From contig CAVWNY010000008.1 in NCBI GenBank assembly GCA_963756545.1, positions 1 through 64,000 on the forward strand: 64,000 nucleotides of DNA. The letters run 5' to 3'. Both the position numbers and the translations under genes were made by a program. Positions 8,437-15,951 of this stretch are shown one piece after another. The notes beneath the pieces are model-generated. The model searched no databases. It worked only from the letters and a program-made list of their open reading frames with translations, and was not told the DNA's origin. Each line of letters begins with the position of its first letter. Position 1 is the stretch's first letter. This DNA is from DATFDN01 sp963756545 (GTDB lineage Bacteria; Pseudomonadota; Alphaproteobacteria; Acetobacterales; Acetobacteraceae).

Positions 8437-8925
8437 ATGACTCCCGATCTGGCGACCATCGGCTACGAGGGCGCGACGATCGACGCCGTGCTGGATACCC
8501 TGGAAACGGCCCGCATCGGTCTGCTGATCGACGTCCGGGCCGTGGCGGCGTCGCGCAAGCCCGGCTTCTCCAAGCGCCAGCTCGCCGCCGGGCTGGATGC
8601 GCGGGGTATCCGCTACGTCCATCTCCAACCGCTCGGGACGCCCAAGCCGGGGCGCGACGCGGTACGCGCGGGGCACCCGGAGCGGATGGCGGCGATCTTC
8701 CGCGCCCATATGGAAGGCGACCAGCCGCTCGCGGCACTCGCCGAGGCCACTGCGCTCGCCCGTGCCGACCGATGCTGCCTGCTCTGCTTCGAGCGCGATC
8801 CGTCGCACTGCCACCGCCGGATCGTGGCGGAGATGATCGCCACCGAGACTGGGCAGGCGGTAAGCGATCTGGAGGCTGTTCCGCTTATCCCGTCGCATCC
8901 CAGGCGGGGGCGAAGCCCGGGCTGA
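8437..8925 (+). CDS. DUF488 domain-containing protein
   Basis: A 162-residue DUF488 protein of unknown biochemical function. It has the family opening LATIGYEGATIDAVLDTL, the segment LIDVRAVAASRKPGFSKRQL and the diagnostic CFERDPSHCHRRIVAE motif with C117, C125 and adjacent histidine and arginine residues, suggesting a redox or metal site. Its 3' end overlaps the convergent aldo/keto reductase gene by about 40 bases. No partner gene is evident beside it. Confidence 0.88.
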   Translation: MTPDLATIGYEGATIDAVLDTLETARIGLLIDVRAVAASRKPGFSKRQLAAGLDARGIRYVHLQPLGTPKPGRDAVRAGHPERMAAIFRAHMEGDQPLAALAEATALARADRCCLLCFERDPSHCHRRIVAEMIATETGQAVSDLEAVPLIPSHPRRGRSPG

Positions 8926-9712
8926 CGCGGCGGCGGTCCTTCGGCAGTGCCTCGATCGCCGCGCGGTCCGCATCGTCGAGGTGCACGCCCAGGGCGCCCA
9001 TGTTCTCCCGCAGCCCCGCCTCGCGGGAGGATTTCGGGATGACGGCGACATCGGGCTGCTCGAGCAGCCAGCCCAGGGCGATCTGCGCCGGCGTCGCGCC
9101 GTGCTTGCGCGCGATGCGGGCCATCGTCTCGTCCGTCGCGAGCTGACCCTTGGCGAGCGGCGAATAGGCGATGATCGGAATGCCGTGCGCGCGCAGCCAG
9201 TCCAGCAGCGCCGGCTGGCGGAGCGTCGCGTGATACTCGAACTGCTCGGCCGCGATTGGCGCGCCCAGTTCCTCCACCGAACGGCGCATGAGGGCGACGT
9301 TGAAGTTGGCGAGCCCGATCCGCCGTGCCTTGCCCTCCCGTTGCAGCGAAACAAGCGTGTCAAGCGCCGCCTTCAGGTCCATGTCGGGGGAGGGCCAGTG
9401 GATCATGTAGAGATCGACGTAGTCGGTGCCGAGCTTCCGCAGGCTGTCCTCCATCGCCGCGCGCATCCGGGCGGGCTGGAGGTGATCGACCCACACCTTG
9501 GTCGTCAGGTGGATGTCTCCGCGCTTCACGCCGGAAGCGGCGAGGCCGGCGCCCACCTCGCTTTCATTCGCGTACATCTGCGCCGTGTCGATGTGGCGGT
9601 AGCCCATCGCGAGCCCCGCCTCGACCGACGCCTGGCAGGCCCGCCCCTGCATCCCGTAGGTGCCCAGGCCCAGGCGCGGCATAAGCAGCCCGTTCGCTGT
9701 GATCATCTCCAC
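8885..9712 (-). CDS. Aldo/keto reductase
   Basis: A 275-residue NADPH-dependent aldo/keto reductase of the 2,5-diketo-D-gluconate reductase-like group. The catalytic tetrad is visible: D42 and Y47 in HIDTAQMYANE, K72 in TTKVW, H105 in MIHWPSP. The C-terminal cofactor site AVIPKSSREAGLRENMGALG is present. The start is a GTG with GGGAG seven bases upstream; an ATG two codons later is an alternative. It is the last gene of the long minus-strand run from coxS, but a 172-base spacer with a palindromic repeat separates it from the WD40 gene, so co-transcription is uncertain. Substrate unknown. Confidence 0.92.
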   Translation of the reverse strand: MEMITANGLLMPRLGLGTYGMQGRACQASVEAGLAMGYRHIDTAQMYANESEVGAGLAASGVKRGDIHLTTKVWVDHLQPARMRAAMEDSLRKLGTDYVDLYMIHWPSPDMDLKAALDTLVSLQREGKARRIGLANFNVALMRRSVEELGAPIAAEQFEYHATLRQPALLDWLRAHGIPIIAYSPLAKGQLATDETMARIARKHGATPAQIALGWLLEQPDVAVIPKSSREAGLRENMGALGVHLDDADRAAIEALPKDRRRVSPGFAPAWDATG

Positions 9713-9778
9713 TCGCCTGCTCCCTTATGCCGACACGACCGCTCTACGGCCTAACCGCTGACCGACCGTACCGCGCCC

Positions 9779-9868
9779 GACCCCCTCCCCCAAGGGGAGG
9801 GGAGGAGGAAGAAGCGCCGCACCCTTCTGCGCTCCCTCCCCTTGCGGGAGGGGTCGGGGAGAGGGGGA
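9779..9868. repeat. Palindromic CCCCTCCCC-rich repeat (type C)
   Basis: The spacer before the aldo/keto reductase contains GACCCCCTCCCCCAAGGGGA and a pairing partner CCCTCCCCTTGCGGGAGGGG, giving a long hairpin with purine/pyrimidine strand bias. Such elements are frequent in high-GC proteobacterial intergenic regions. It may also attenuate read-through from the WD40 gene. Confidence 0.55.
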
Positions 9869-9884
9869 GCTGAGCGAGGAAAAG

Positions 9885-10943
9885 TCAACCCGCACGCGAC
9901 CGGAAATCGACAATCCCCGCCATCCCGGCTTCCGTGCCGATCGCCAGGAACGCGCCATCTGGGCTCCAGGTCAGCGCGGAGACGGGCAGGCCGCCCGGCG
10001 GCGCAATGGGCACGATGCGCGAGGATGCGACGTCGGCGACCACCACGAGCCCGTCGGCGAAGCCACCCGCCACGATGTCCTGCTGCGGGTGGAAGGCGAC
10101 CTGCGTGCACGTGACGCCGTCGCCGCCGGCGAGTTCGATCGGCGCCTTGCCCATCGGGCCGCCGCCGAAGAACGGCCACAGCACCATCGCGTCCGACCCG
10201 CTGGTGGCCAGCCACTTGCCGCCCCGACTGAACGACATTGATTTCGTCTTCCCCGGATAGCCGCTCATGCGCATGTGCTTGCCCTCGGGTAGGGACCAGC
10301 CGTGCAGCGCGTTCTCCTGCATCGCCGTCACCACCGCGTCGCCCTCGGGGTGCAGCGCGAGGCCGATATGGCTGCCCTTCCACTCCAGCCGGCGCGGGCT
10401 GTCGCTGGCGACGAACCAGAGCGTCGCGCCGTTGTAATGCGAGGCCGCAACCCGCTTGCCCCTGGCGTCGAAGCCGAGCCCCGTCACGGTCGAGGGATGC
10501 GCAAGTTCGCGCAGCTTCCTGCCCTCGCCGTCGAACAGATGGACCAGCTTGCCGACGCCGCAGGCGATCAGGCCCTTGCCGCGATCCGCCGGATGGGTCG
10601 CGATCTGCTCGACCCATTTCATGCCGAACGCGGCAAGCTCGCTCACCGTGCCGTCGGCGCGCACGCGCCGCGCGCGGCCGTCGTCGCCGCCCGAGACGAA
10701 CCCGCCCGCGACCGTGTCCGGCGCAAGCGCGAGCGCCGCGCCGTCATGCACCGCGACGTCGCGCCATGCCTCCGGAGCGGCGGGATCGACCACGGGATCG
10801 AGCAGCCGCAACGTGCCGTCACCGAGCGCGAAGGCGCAGGCGCGGCCGCCCCGGTCGAACCCCGCGGCGACGACGAACGCGCCGAGGTCGCGCCGAGCGC
10901 CGCGCTGCTCGATCAGGAAGCGGGGTTTGGCGCGATCGCTCAT
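9885..10943 (-). CDS. WD40 repeat protein
   Basis: A 352-residue beta-propeller protein. Repeated motifs of the type VTGLGFDARGKRVAASHYNG, SMSFSRGGKWLATSGSD, QVAFHPQQDIVAGGFADG and ALTWSPDGAFLAIGTEAG are spaced about 40 residues apart, indicating six or seven blades. No signal peptide or enzymatic motif was seen, so it is probably a cytoplasmic scaffold. Related WD40 proteins in alphaproteobacteria are sometimes near metal-homeostasis genes, but no such gene is here. It lies 22 bases after the solute-binding protein gene in the same direction and may be the end of that transcript. Confidence 0.85.
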   Translation of the reverse strand: MSDRAKPRFLIEQRGARRDLGAFVVAAGFDRGGRACAFALGDGTLRLLDPVVDPAAPEAWRDVAVHDGAALALAPDTVAGGFVSGGDDGRARRVRADGTVSELAAFGMKWVEQIATHPADRGKGLIACGVGKLVHLFDGEGRKLRELAHPSTVTGLGFDARGKRVAASHYNGATLWFVASDSPRRLEWKGSHIGLALHPEGDAVVTAMQENALHGWSLPEGKHMRMSGYPGKTKSMSFSRGGKWLATSGSDAMVLWPFFGGGPMGKAPIELAGGDGVTCTQVAFHPQQDIVAGGFADGLVVVADVASSRIVPIAPPGGLPVSALTWSPDGAFLAIGTEAGMAGIVDFRSRAG

Positions 10944-10965
10944 CGGCGCGCTTTCGGCGACGGCC

Positions 10966-12549
10966 TCACGCCCGCCGCACCCGGTAGAACTGCGGAATCC
11001 CCTCAGGTATGTCCTTCAGCGCCGTCCGATACGTCGTCGGCTGGAAATACATCCCCAGCGGCGCATAGGACGGGCTGGCGAAGAACGCCGTCTGCATGGC
11101 CGCGCACAACTTCTGCTGCGCGGCCAGGTTCGGTGCGTCGAACCACGCGAGGCGCGCGCTCTCCATTCGCGGGTCGTTCGGCCAGCCGAACCAGCCCTTG
11201 CCGTCGGAGCGGATGGCGACGTCGGAGGCCGGAGTGATGTTGCCGATGCCGCCCAGGAAGGTGAAAAAGATGTTCCAGCCGCCCTGGTCCACCGGGTTCC
11301 TGCTGGCACGCCGCTGCACGACAGTGCCCCAATCGAGCGACTGGTAATCGACGTTGAAGCCGATCCGCTTCAGCATGTCGCCGCCGACCTCGGCGATGGC
11401 ATTGATCGTCGGGAAGTTCGACGCAGCGAGTACCACGACCTTCTCGCCCTTGTAGCCGGCTTCCGTCAGCGCCTGCTTCAGCTTGGCTTGGTCCTTCTCG
11501 CCGCGCATCGCCTCCGCGATGCCGACCGTGCTCGCCATCGGGCTGCCGGGGACGAACAATCCCACCTTGTCTCGGATCAGGGTCGGATCGGCGCTGGCCA
11601 CCGTGTCCATATAGTTGCGCTGGTTGACCGCCGACAGCACGACGCGCCGGATCGCCGGGTTGTCGAAGGGCGGGAACAGCTCGTTGAACCGCAGGCAGCC
11701 GATCTCGCCCGTGTGGTCCTTCACCGCCGTCACGAGGTCGTGGTTCTGTTTGAGCAACGGCACCAGATCGATGGTCGGCTGTTCCCACCAGTCGAACTCG
11801 CCGGCGTTCATGGCCGCCGCGTTGGTGGCGGGATCCGGCGAGACGGTCCATTCGACGCGGTCGAAGTATACGGGCTTCGGGCCGGCGGTGTACTCGGCCG
11901 GCCCGTCGGAGCGTGGCACGTAGCCGGCGAATTTCTCGAACACGACCTTGGCGCCGGTGATGCGCTCGGCGGCGACGAAGCGATACGGTCCGCTGCCCAT
12001 GACCTCCTTGACCTGCTCGAATGGACTCGTCTGCGCCAGCCGCTCCGGCATGATGCAGGCCATGTTGGTGATCGTGGCGAGCGCGTCCGGCACCAGCGGG
12101 AACGGCTTTTTCAGCCGCAGGCGAAGGACCTTGTCGGACGGCGCGGACATCTCGTCCATCGCTGCCATCAGCACCGTGCCGAACACGTCGCGCTTGCCCC
12201 AGCGCGTCAGCGAGGCGACGCAGTCGCGCGCCAGCACCGGCGTGTTGTCGTGGAACTTCAGCCCGTCGCGCAAGGTGATGTCCCATTGCTTGGCGTCGGC
12301 GCTCACGGTGTGCCCGGCCGCCATCTGCGGATGCGGCCGGTAGGCGTTGTCGACGCCGTACAACGTGTCGAACACCATGAACCCGTAATTGCGGGTCACG
12401 TCGGCGGTGGTCCAGATCGGGTCGATGGAGGCCAGATCCGCCTGCGGGATGAACTTCAGCGCCCGCTGGGCCTCGGCGCGCACGATGCGGGGGGCGGCCA
12501 GCACGGTCGCGCCCGCCAGGGCGGTCTTCAGGATGTCGCGGCGTTTCAT
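10966..12549 (-). CDS. Extracellular solute-binding protein, family 5 (orphan)
   Basis: A 527-residue periplasmic binding protein of the peptide/nickel/opine (DppA/OppA-like) family. It has a twin-arginine leader (MKRRDILKTALAGATVLAAP, cleavage after about 25 residues). The typical domain features FDTLYGVDNAYRPHPQMA, DITLRDGLKFHDNTPVLARD and MGSGPYRFVAAE follow. No permease or ATPase gene is adjacent, so it must use a transporter encoded elsewhere. It lies 18 bases downstream of the Ldh2-family gene in the same direction, suggesting that its ligand is the substrate or a precursor of this pathway. Confidence 0.92.
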   Translation of the reverse strand: MKRRDILKTALAGATVLAAPRIVRAEAQRALKFIPQADLASIDPIWTTADVTRNYGFMVFDTLYGVDNAYRPHPQMAAGHTVSADAKQWDITLRDGLKFHDNTPVLARDCVASLTRWGKRDVFGTVLMAAMDEMSAPSDKVLRLRLKKPFPLVPDALATITNMACIMPERLAQTSPFEQVKEVMGSGPYRFVAAERITGAKVVFEKFAGYVPRSDGPAEYTAGPKPVYFDRVEWTVSPDPATNAAAMNAGEFDWWEQPTIDLVPLLKQNHDLVTAVKDHTGEIGCLRFNELFPPFDNPAIRRVVLSAVNQRNYMDTVASADPTLIRDKVGLFVPGSPMASTVGIAEAMRGEKDQAKLKQALTEAGYKGEKVVVLAASNFPTINAIAEVGGDMLKRIGFNVDYQSLDWGTVVQRRASRNPVDQGGWNIFFTFLGGIGNITPASDVAIRSDGKGWFGWPNDPRMESARLAWFDAPNLAAQQKLCAAMQTAFFASPSYAPLGMYFQPTTYRTALKDIPEGIPQFYRVRRA

Positions 12550-12567
12550 CTCGGCGTCTCCCCCTGC

Positions 12568-13590
12568 TTATTGGCCCGTGTTGGCCATGACTCCCAACCG
12601 CTTTGCCAGCGTCAGAACGGCCTCCGGCATTGTCAGCCCGTCGCGGCGTGCCCGCTCCCGCAAAGACAGACGCCGAGTGCCTGGCAGGCGTGCGCCCGGC
12701 TCCGCCTCGATCGCGGCGAACAGGATATCGGTATGCGCAAGGACGCCGGGACCGCCAAGCGGCGCCGGGGCGATGGCGATGAGGAGTTGCCCCGTGGAAG
12801 GCGGCTCTCCCTCGCCATCAAGGAACGAGTTTGCCTGAAAGGCGAAGTTGGCCCCGGTCAGGCCGGCGGCCAGCATCTCGACCATCAAGGCGAGCGCGGT
12901 TCCCTTGGCGCCGCCCATCGGTACCATGGTTCCGGCAAGGGCGGCATCGGCGTCCGTGGTCGGATCGCCGTTCGCGTCCAGCGCCCAGCCGGGCGGGATC
13001 GCCTCGCCCCGTTGTTTTGCGGCCAGGATATTGCCGCGCGCGACGGCCGAGAGCGAGAGATCGATCACCACCGGCGGGCGTCGCAGCGACGGCATCGCGC
13101 AGGCGATCGGGTTGGTGCCGAACAACGGCTGTCTTCCGCCCCATGGGGCGATCGCCGAGGGCGTGTTGGCGACCATCAGGCCAAGCAGCCCGGAATCGGC
13201 CAGACGCTCGACGACCCAGCCCATCGCGCCGCAGTGGTGCGATCGGCGCACCGCCGCTACGGCAATCCCTTGTCCGCGCGCCAGCACCGCGAGTTCGGCA
13301 ACGGCCAGATCGAGCGCCGGGTAGGCGAAGCCATGCGCTGCATCCACCACGAGGGCGCTCGGCGCGGCGCATCGAAAGGTGGGCATCGCGCGGCCATCCA
13401 CCTTGCCGGACCGCGCCTGCGCGGCGTATGACGCGACGCGGGACAGCCCATGCCCGCTCTGCCCATCGGCTTCCGCCAGGACCAGAGCACGTGCCACCGA
13501 GCGCGCGTTCGGCTCGGACGTCCGGCTGGCGATCAGGATGCGGGCAACCAGATCCTCCGCATCCCGCAGCGACCAGTTCCGTGCCGTCAT
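12568..13590 (-). CDS. Ldh2/ComC-family NAD(P)-dependent dehydrogenase
   Basis: A 340-residue member of the malate/L-lactate dehydrogenase-2 family, which interconverts 2-oxo acids and 2-hydroxy acids with NAD(P)H. Visible marks are SGHGLSRV (H47), the catalytic SHHCGAMGW with H118/H119, and the nucleotide-site segment PLFGTNPIACAMP. Family members include ureidoglycolate dehydrogenase, delta1-piperideine-2-carboxylate reductase and (R)-sulfolactate dehydrogenase ComC, and sequence alone does not choose. The ComC reading is favoured only by the neighbouring SuyAB-like pair, 11 bases upstream. Residue ranges match a full-length enzyme. Confidence 0.88.
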   Translation of the reverse strand: MTARNWSLRDAEDLVARILIASRTSEPNARSVARALVLAEADGQSGHGLSRVASYAAQARSGKVDGRAMPTFRCAAPSALVVDAAHGFAYPALDLAVAELAVLARGQGIAVAAVRRSHHCGAMGWVVERLADSGLLGLMVANTPSAIAPWGGRQPLFGTNPIACAMPSLRRPPVVIDLSLSAVARGNILAAKQRGEAIPPGWALDANGDPTTDADAALAGTMVPMGGAKGTALALMVEMLAAGLTGANFAFQANSFLDGEGEPPSTGQLLIAIAPAPLGGPGVLAHTDILFAAIEAEPGARLPGTRRLSLRERARRDGLTMPEAVLTLAKRLGVMANTGQ

Positions 13591-13601
13591 CGCGGCACAG
13601 T

Positions 13602-14780
13602 TCAGGCGCTGCGATAGAGCTTGGTCATGATGAACTCGCGATGTCCCAACGCCTCCGCCGCGGTCAGCCGCCCGAGCGATGTTCGCACCACCATGTCGAT
13701 GAGCGCGTCGCCCGCCTGCTCGATCGTCATCTCGCGGCGCAGGATGCCGGTAACGTCAAGATCGATATGCTCGGGCATCGTGCGCACCGTGCGCGGGTTG
13801 CCGGAAATCTTGATGACGGGGAGGATCGGGTTGCCGATCACGTTGCCCTGCCCGGTCGGGAAGGTATGCACGACGTAGCCGGCCGCGGCCATCAAGGTGA
13901 CGCACTCCGCCGCCGCCGAGGACGTGTCCATGTAGTAGAGGCCCGGCCCCTTCGCGGGTGCCTCCGCCGGTTCCAGCGCGTCGATGAAGCGGCAGGTGCG
14001 CCCGATCTTCTCGAGATTGCCGAGCGCCTTCTCCTCGATCGTGGTCAGGCCGCCTTCGATGTTCCCCTTGGTCGGCTGCGAATCGGAGAGGTCATCGGTC
14101 TTGTGCGCCTCGATCACGTCGTCCTGGTACGCTTTCCACATCCTGTACCATTTCTCGCCCACCTCCGGCGAGGCGGCCCGCTCCCGCGCGAGGTGCTCCC
14201 CGCCGGTGATTTCCGAGGTTTCACCGAACACGCCGTAGATGCCGCGCGGGATCAGCTTGTCGTACATGTTGCCGACCGTCGGGCATGAGGCGAGGCCGGT
14301 CGTGGTGTCGGATTCGCCGCATTTCGTGGAGACCCACAGATCGGCGATGCCGCACTCCTCGCGCTGCAACTCCGACGCGTGTTGCAGGAACTCCTTGGCC
14401 TTGCGCGAGGCCGCCGCGATGGTGTTGATGTCGCCGTTCTGCTCGATCGCGAAACCCGCGACTGGCTTGCCGGTCTTGGCGATGCCATCGACCACGCGCC
14501 CGGTCCAGGCCGGCTCGATGCCGATCACCACCACCGCCGCCACGTTCGGGTTGGAGCCGGTGCCGATCAGGGTGCGGAAATGCAAGTCGAGGTCGGCACC
14601 GAACTGGAGGCGCCCGTAGGCGTGCGGCAGCGCGAGCGTGCCCTTGATGTTGTGCGCGACGGCCTCGCAGGCCGCGTTCGAGAGATCATCGAGCGGCAGG
14701 ATGACGACGTGATTCCTGATGCCGACGCGCCCATTCTCGCGGCGCCAGCCGGAAACCTTGAGATTGCTGTCGGCGGCCAT
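13602..14780 (-). CDS. UxaA-family lyase large subunit (SuyB-like)
   Basis: A 392-residue protein of the UxaA/GarD C-terminal family, Fe-dependent lyases that remove water or sulfite from hydroxy acids. It opens SGWRRENGRVGIRNHVVILP and contains IGTGSNPNVAAVVVIGIEPAW, STKCGESDTTTGLASCPTVG, SQPTKGNIEGGLTTIEEKAL and FPTGQGNVIGNP. Having the SAF domain as a separate 95-residue gene ten bases upstream is the arrangement of (R)-sulfolactate sulfo-lyase SuyAB, but uncharacterised altronate-dehydratase-like pairs have it too. The product of a SuyAB reaction would be pyruvate plus sulfite. Assignment to SuyB is an inference from length and split. Confidence 0.85.
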   Translation of the reverse strand: MAADSNLKVSGWRRENGRVGIRNHVVILPLDDLSNAACEAVAHNIKGTLALPHAYGRLQFGADLDLHFRTLIGTGSNPNVAAVVVIGIEPAWTGRVVDGIAKTGKPVAGFAIEQNGDINTIAAASRKAKEFLQHASELQREECGIADLWVSTKCGESDTTTGLASCPTVGNMYDKLIPRGIYGVFGETSEITGGEHLARERAASPEVGEKWYRMWKAYQDDVIEAHKTDDLSDSQPTKGNIEGGLTTIEEKALGNLEKIGRTCRFIDALEPAEAPAKGPGLYYMDTSSAAAECVTLMAAAGYVVHTFPTGQGNVIGNPILPVIKISGNPRTVRTMPEHIDLDVTGILRREMTIEQAGDALIDMVVRTSLGRLTAAEALGHREFIMTKLYRSA

Positions 14781-14790
14781 GGGCTCTCTC

Positions 14791-15078
14791 CTACCAGCGC
14801 TTGGTCTTCATGTTCTGAGTGTGGACGTGCCCGCCCTTCGCGACGTCGGCGACGATCCGGCCGACGTCCTCGCCGTATTTGATGACGGTGTCGCCCGGCT
14901 TCAGATCGACGAGCGCCACCTTGTGGCCGATCGGCACGTCGGCCTTGGCCGCCATCCGAAAAGAGGAATCATCCGCGGTCACGACACAGAACATGTCGGT
15001 GCCCGCCTTCAGATTCTCGACCACGACGACGCCGACATTGTCCTTGGGATTGTGCACCAGGAGATGAGGGATTTCCAT
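14791..15078 (-). CDS. UxaA-family lyase small subunit, SAF domain (SuyA-like)
   Basis: A 95-residue SAF-domain protein, the N-terminal half of altronate/galactarate dehydratases made as a separate chain. Features include MEIPHLLVHNPKDNVGVVVV at the start, LKAGTDMFCVVTADDSS, and the family segment DVPIGHKVALVDLKPGDTVI followed by KYGEDVGRIVADVAKGGHVH. ATG 15078 has an AGG-rich site upstream and gives the normal length; an in-frame start nine codons earlier is less likely. It is 50 bases downstream of coxM in the same direction. Confidence 0.85.
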   Translation of the reverse strand: MEIPHLLVHNPKDNVGVVVVENLKAGTDMFCVVTADDSSFRMAAKADVPIGHKVALVDLKPGDTVIKYGEDVGRIVADVAKGGHVHTQNMKTKRW

Positions 15079-15128
15079 GATGTGCCTGCTCTCCTCCGCT
15101 GGCATGCGTTGAGTGAAAGCAACCGGCT

Positions 15129-15923
15129 TCAGCGCAGTTTCGCCAGCGCCCGCTTGGCGATCACCCCCACCAGATGTGCGCGATACTCGGCGCTCGCATG
15201 GATGTCGCTGTTCATGTCGCCGGCCGGGGTGCTCACACCGGCGATGGCCTCCGCCGACAGGTTCGATCCCAGCGCCTGCTCCATCGCGGTATGGCGGAAC
15301 ACGCCGTTCTGTCCCGCGCCCGTTACCGCCACCCGCACGCCGTCGCTTGTCTTGGCGACGAATACGCCGACGATGGCATAGCGCGAGGCCGGGTTGCGGA
15401 ACTTCTCGTACCCGGCCTTCTCCGGTGCCGGGAACGAAACCTCGGTGATGATCTCGTCGGGTTCCAGCGCGGTCGCGAAGATGCCCTGGAAGTAGTCGTC
15501 AGCCTTGATCGCGCGCTTGTTGGTGCGGATGATGGCGTTCAGCCCCAGCGCCGCCGCTGGATAGTCCGCCGCGGGGTCGTTGTTCGCCAGACTTCCGCCG
15601 ATCGTGCCGCGATGGCGCACCTGATCGTCGCCGATGAGCCCCGCGAGTTCGGCCAGCACGGGGATGAGGCTTCGGACCTCCGGCGAGGCGGCGACCGCCG
15701 CGTGCGTCGTCATCGCGCCGATGGTGACGGTGCGCCCGTCCACCTTGATGCCGACGAGTCCCGCCTTGGACAGATCGATCAGCTTCGACGGCTTGTTCAG
15801 CCGCTGCTTCAGCACGGGAATCAGCGTCTGTCCCCCGGCCAGCGGCTTCGCCTCCGGGTCGACCCCGAGCATCTTCACCGCCTCATCGACGCTGCCCGCC
15901 CGCTGATAGACGAAGTCATACAT
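15129..15923 (-). CDS. Molybdenum hydroxylase, FAD-binding medium subunit (CoxM-type)
   Basis: The 264-residue FAD subunit of a xanthine-oxidase-family enzyme. It passes electrons from the iron-sulfur subunit to an acceptor. The FAD-binding motifs are visible as PLAGGQTLIPVLKQRL and GTIGGSLANNDPAADYPA, and the CO-dehydrogenase-C-terminal domain follows. ATG 15923 (GAGGGAA upstream) is preferred to an in-frame start 21 codons earlier. It is flanked by coxL (28 bases upstream) and the SuyA-like gene, all in one direction. Confidence 0.92.
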   Translation of the reverse strand: MYDFVYQRAGSVDEAVKMLGVDPEAKPLAGGQTLIPVLKQRLNKPSKLIDLSKAGLVGIKVDGRTVTIGAMTTHAAVAASPEVRSLIPVLAELAGLIGDDQVRHRGTIGGSLANNDPAADYPAAALGLNAIIRTNKRAIKADDYFQGIFATALEPDEIITEVSFPAPEKAGYEKFRNPASRYAIVGVFVAKTSDGVRVAVTGAGQNGVFRHTAMEQALGSNLSAEAIAGVSTPAGDMNSDIHASAEYRAHLVGVIAKRALAKLR

Positions 15924-15951
15924 CGTGCTGTTCCCTCGTTTTGCGCGTTGC

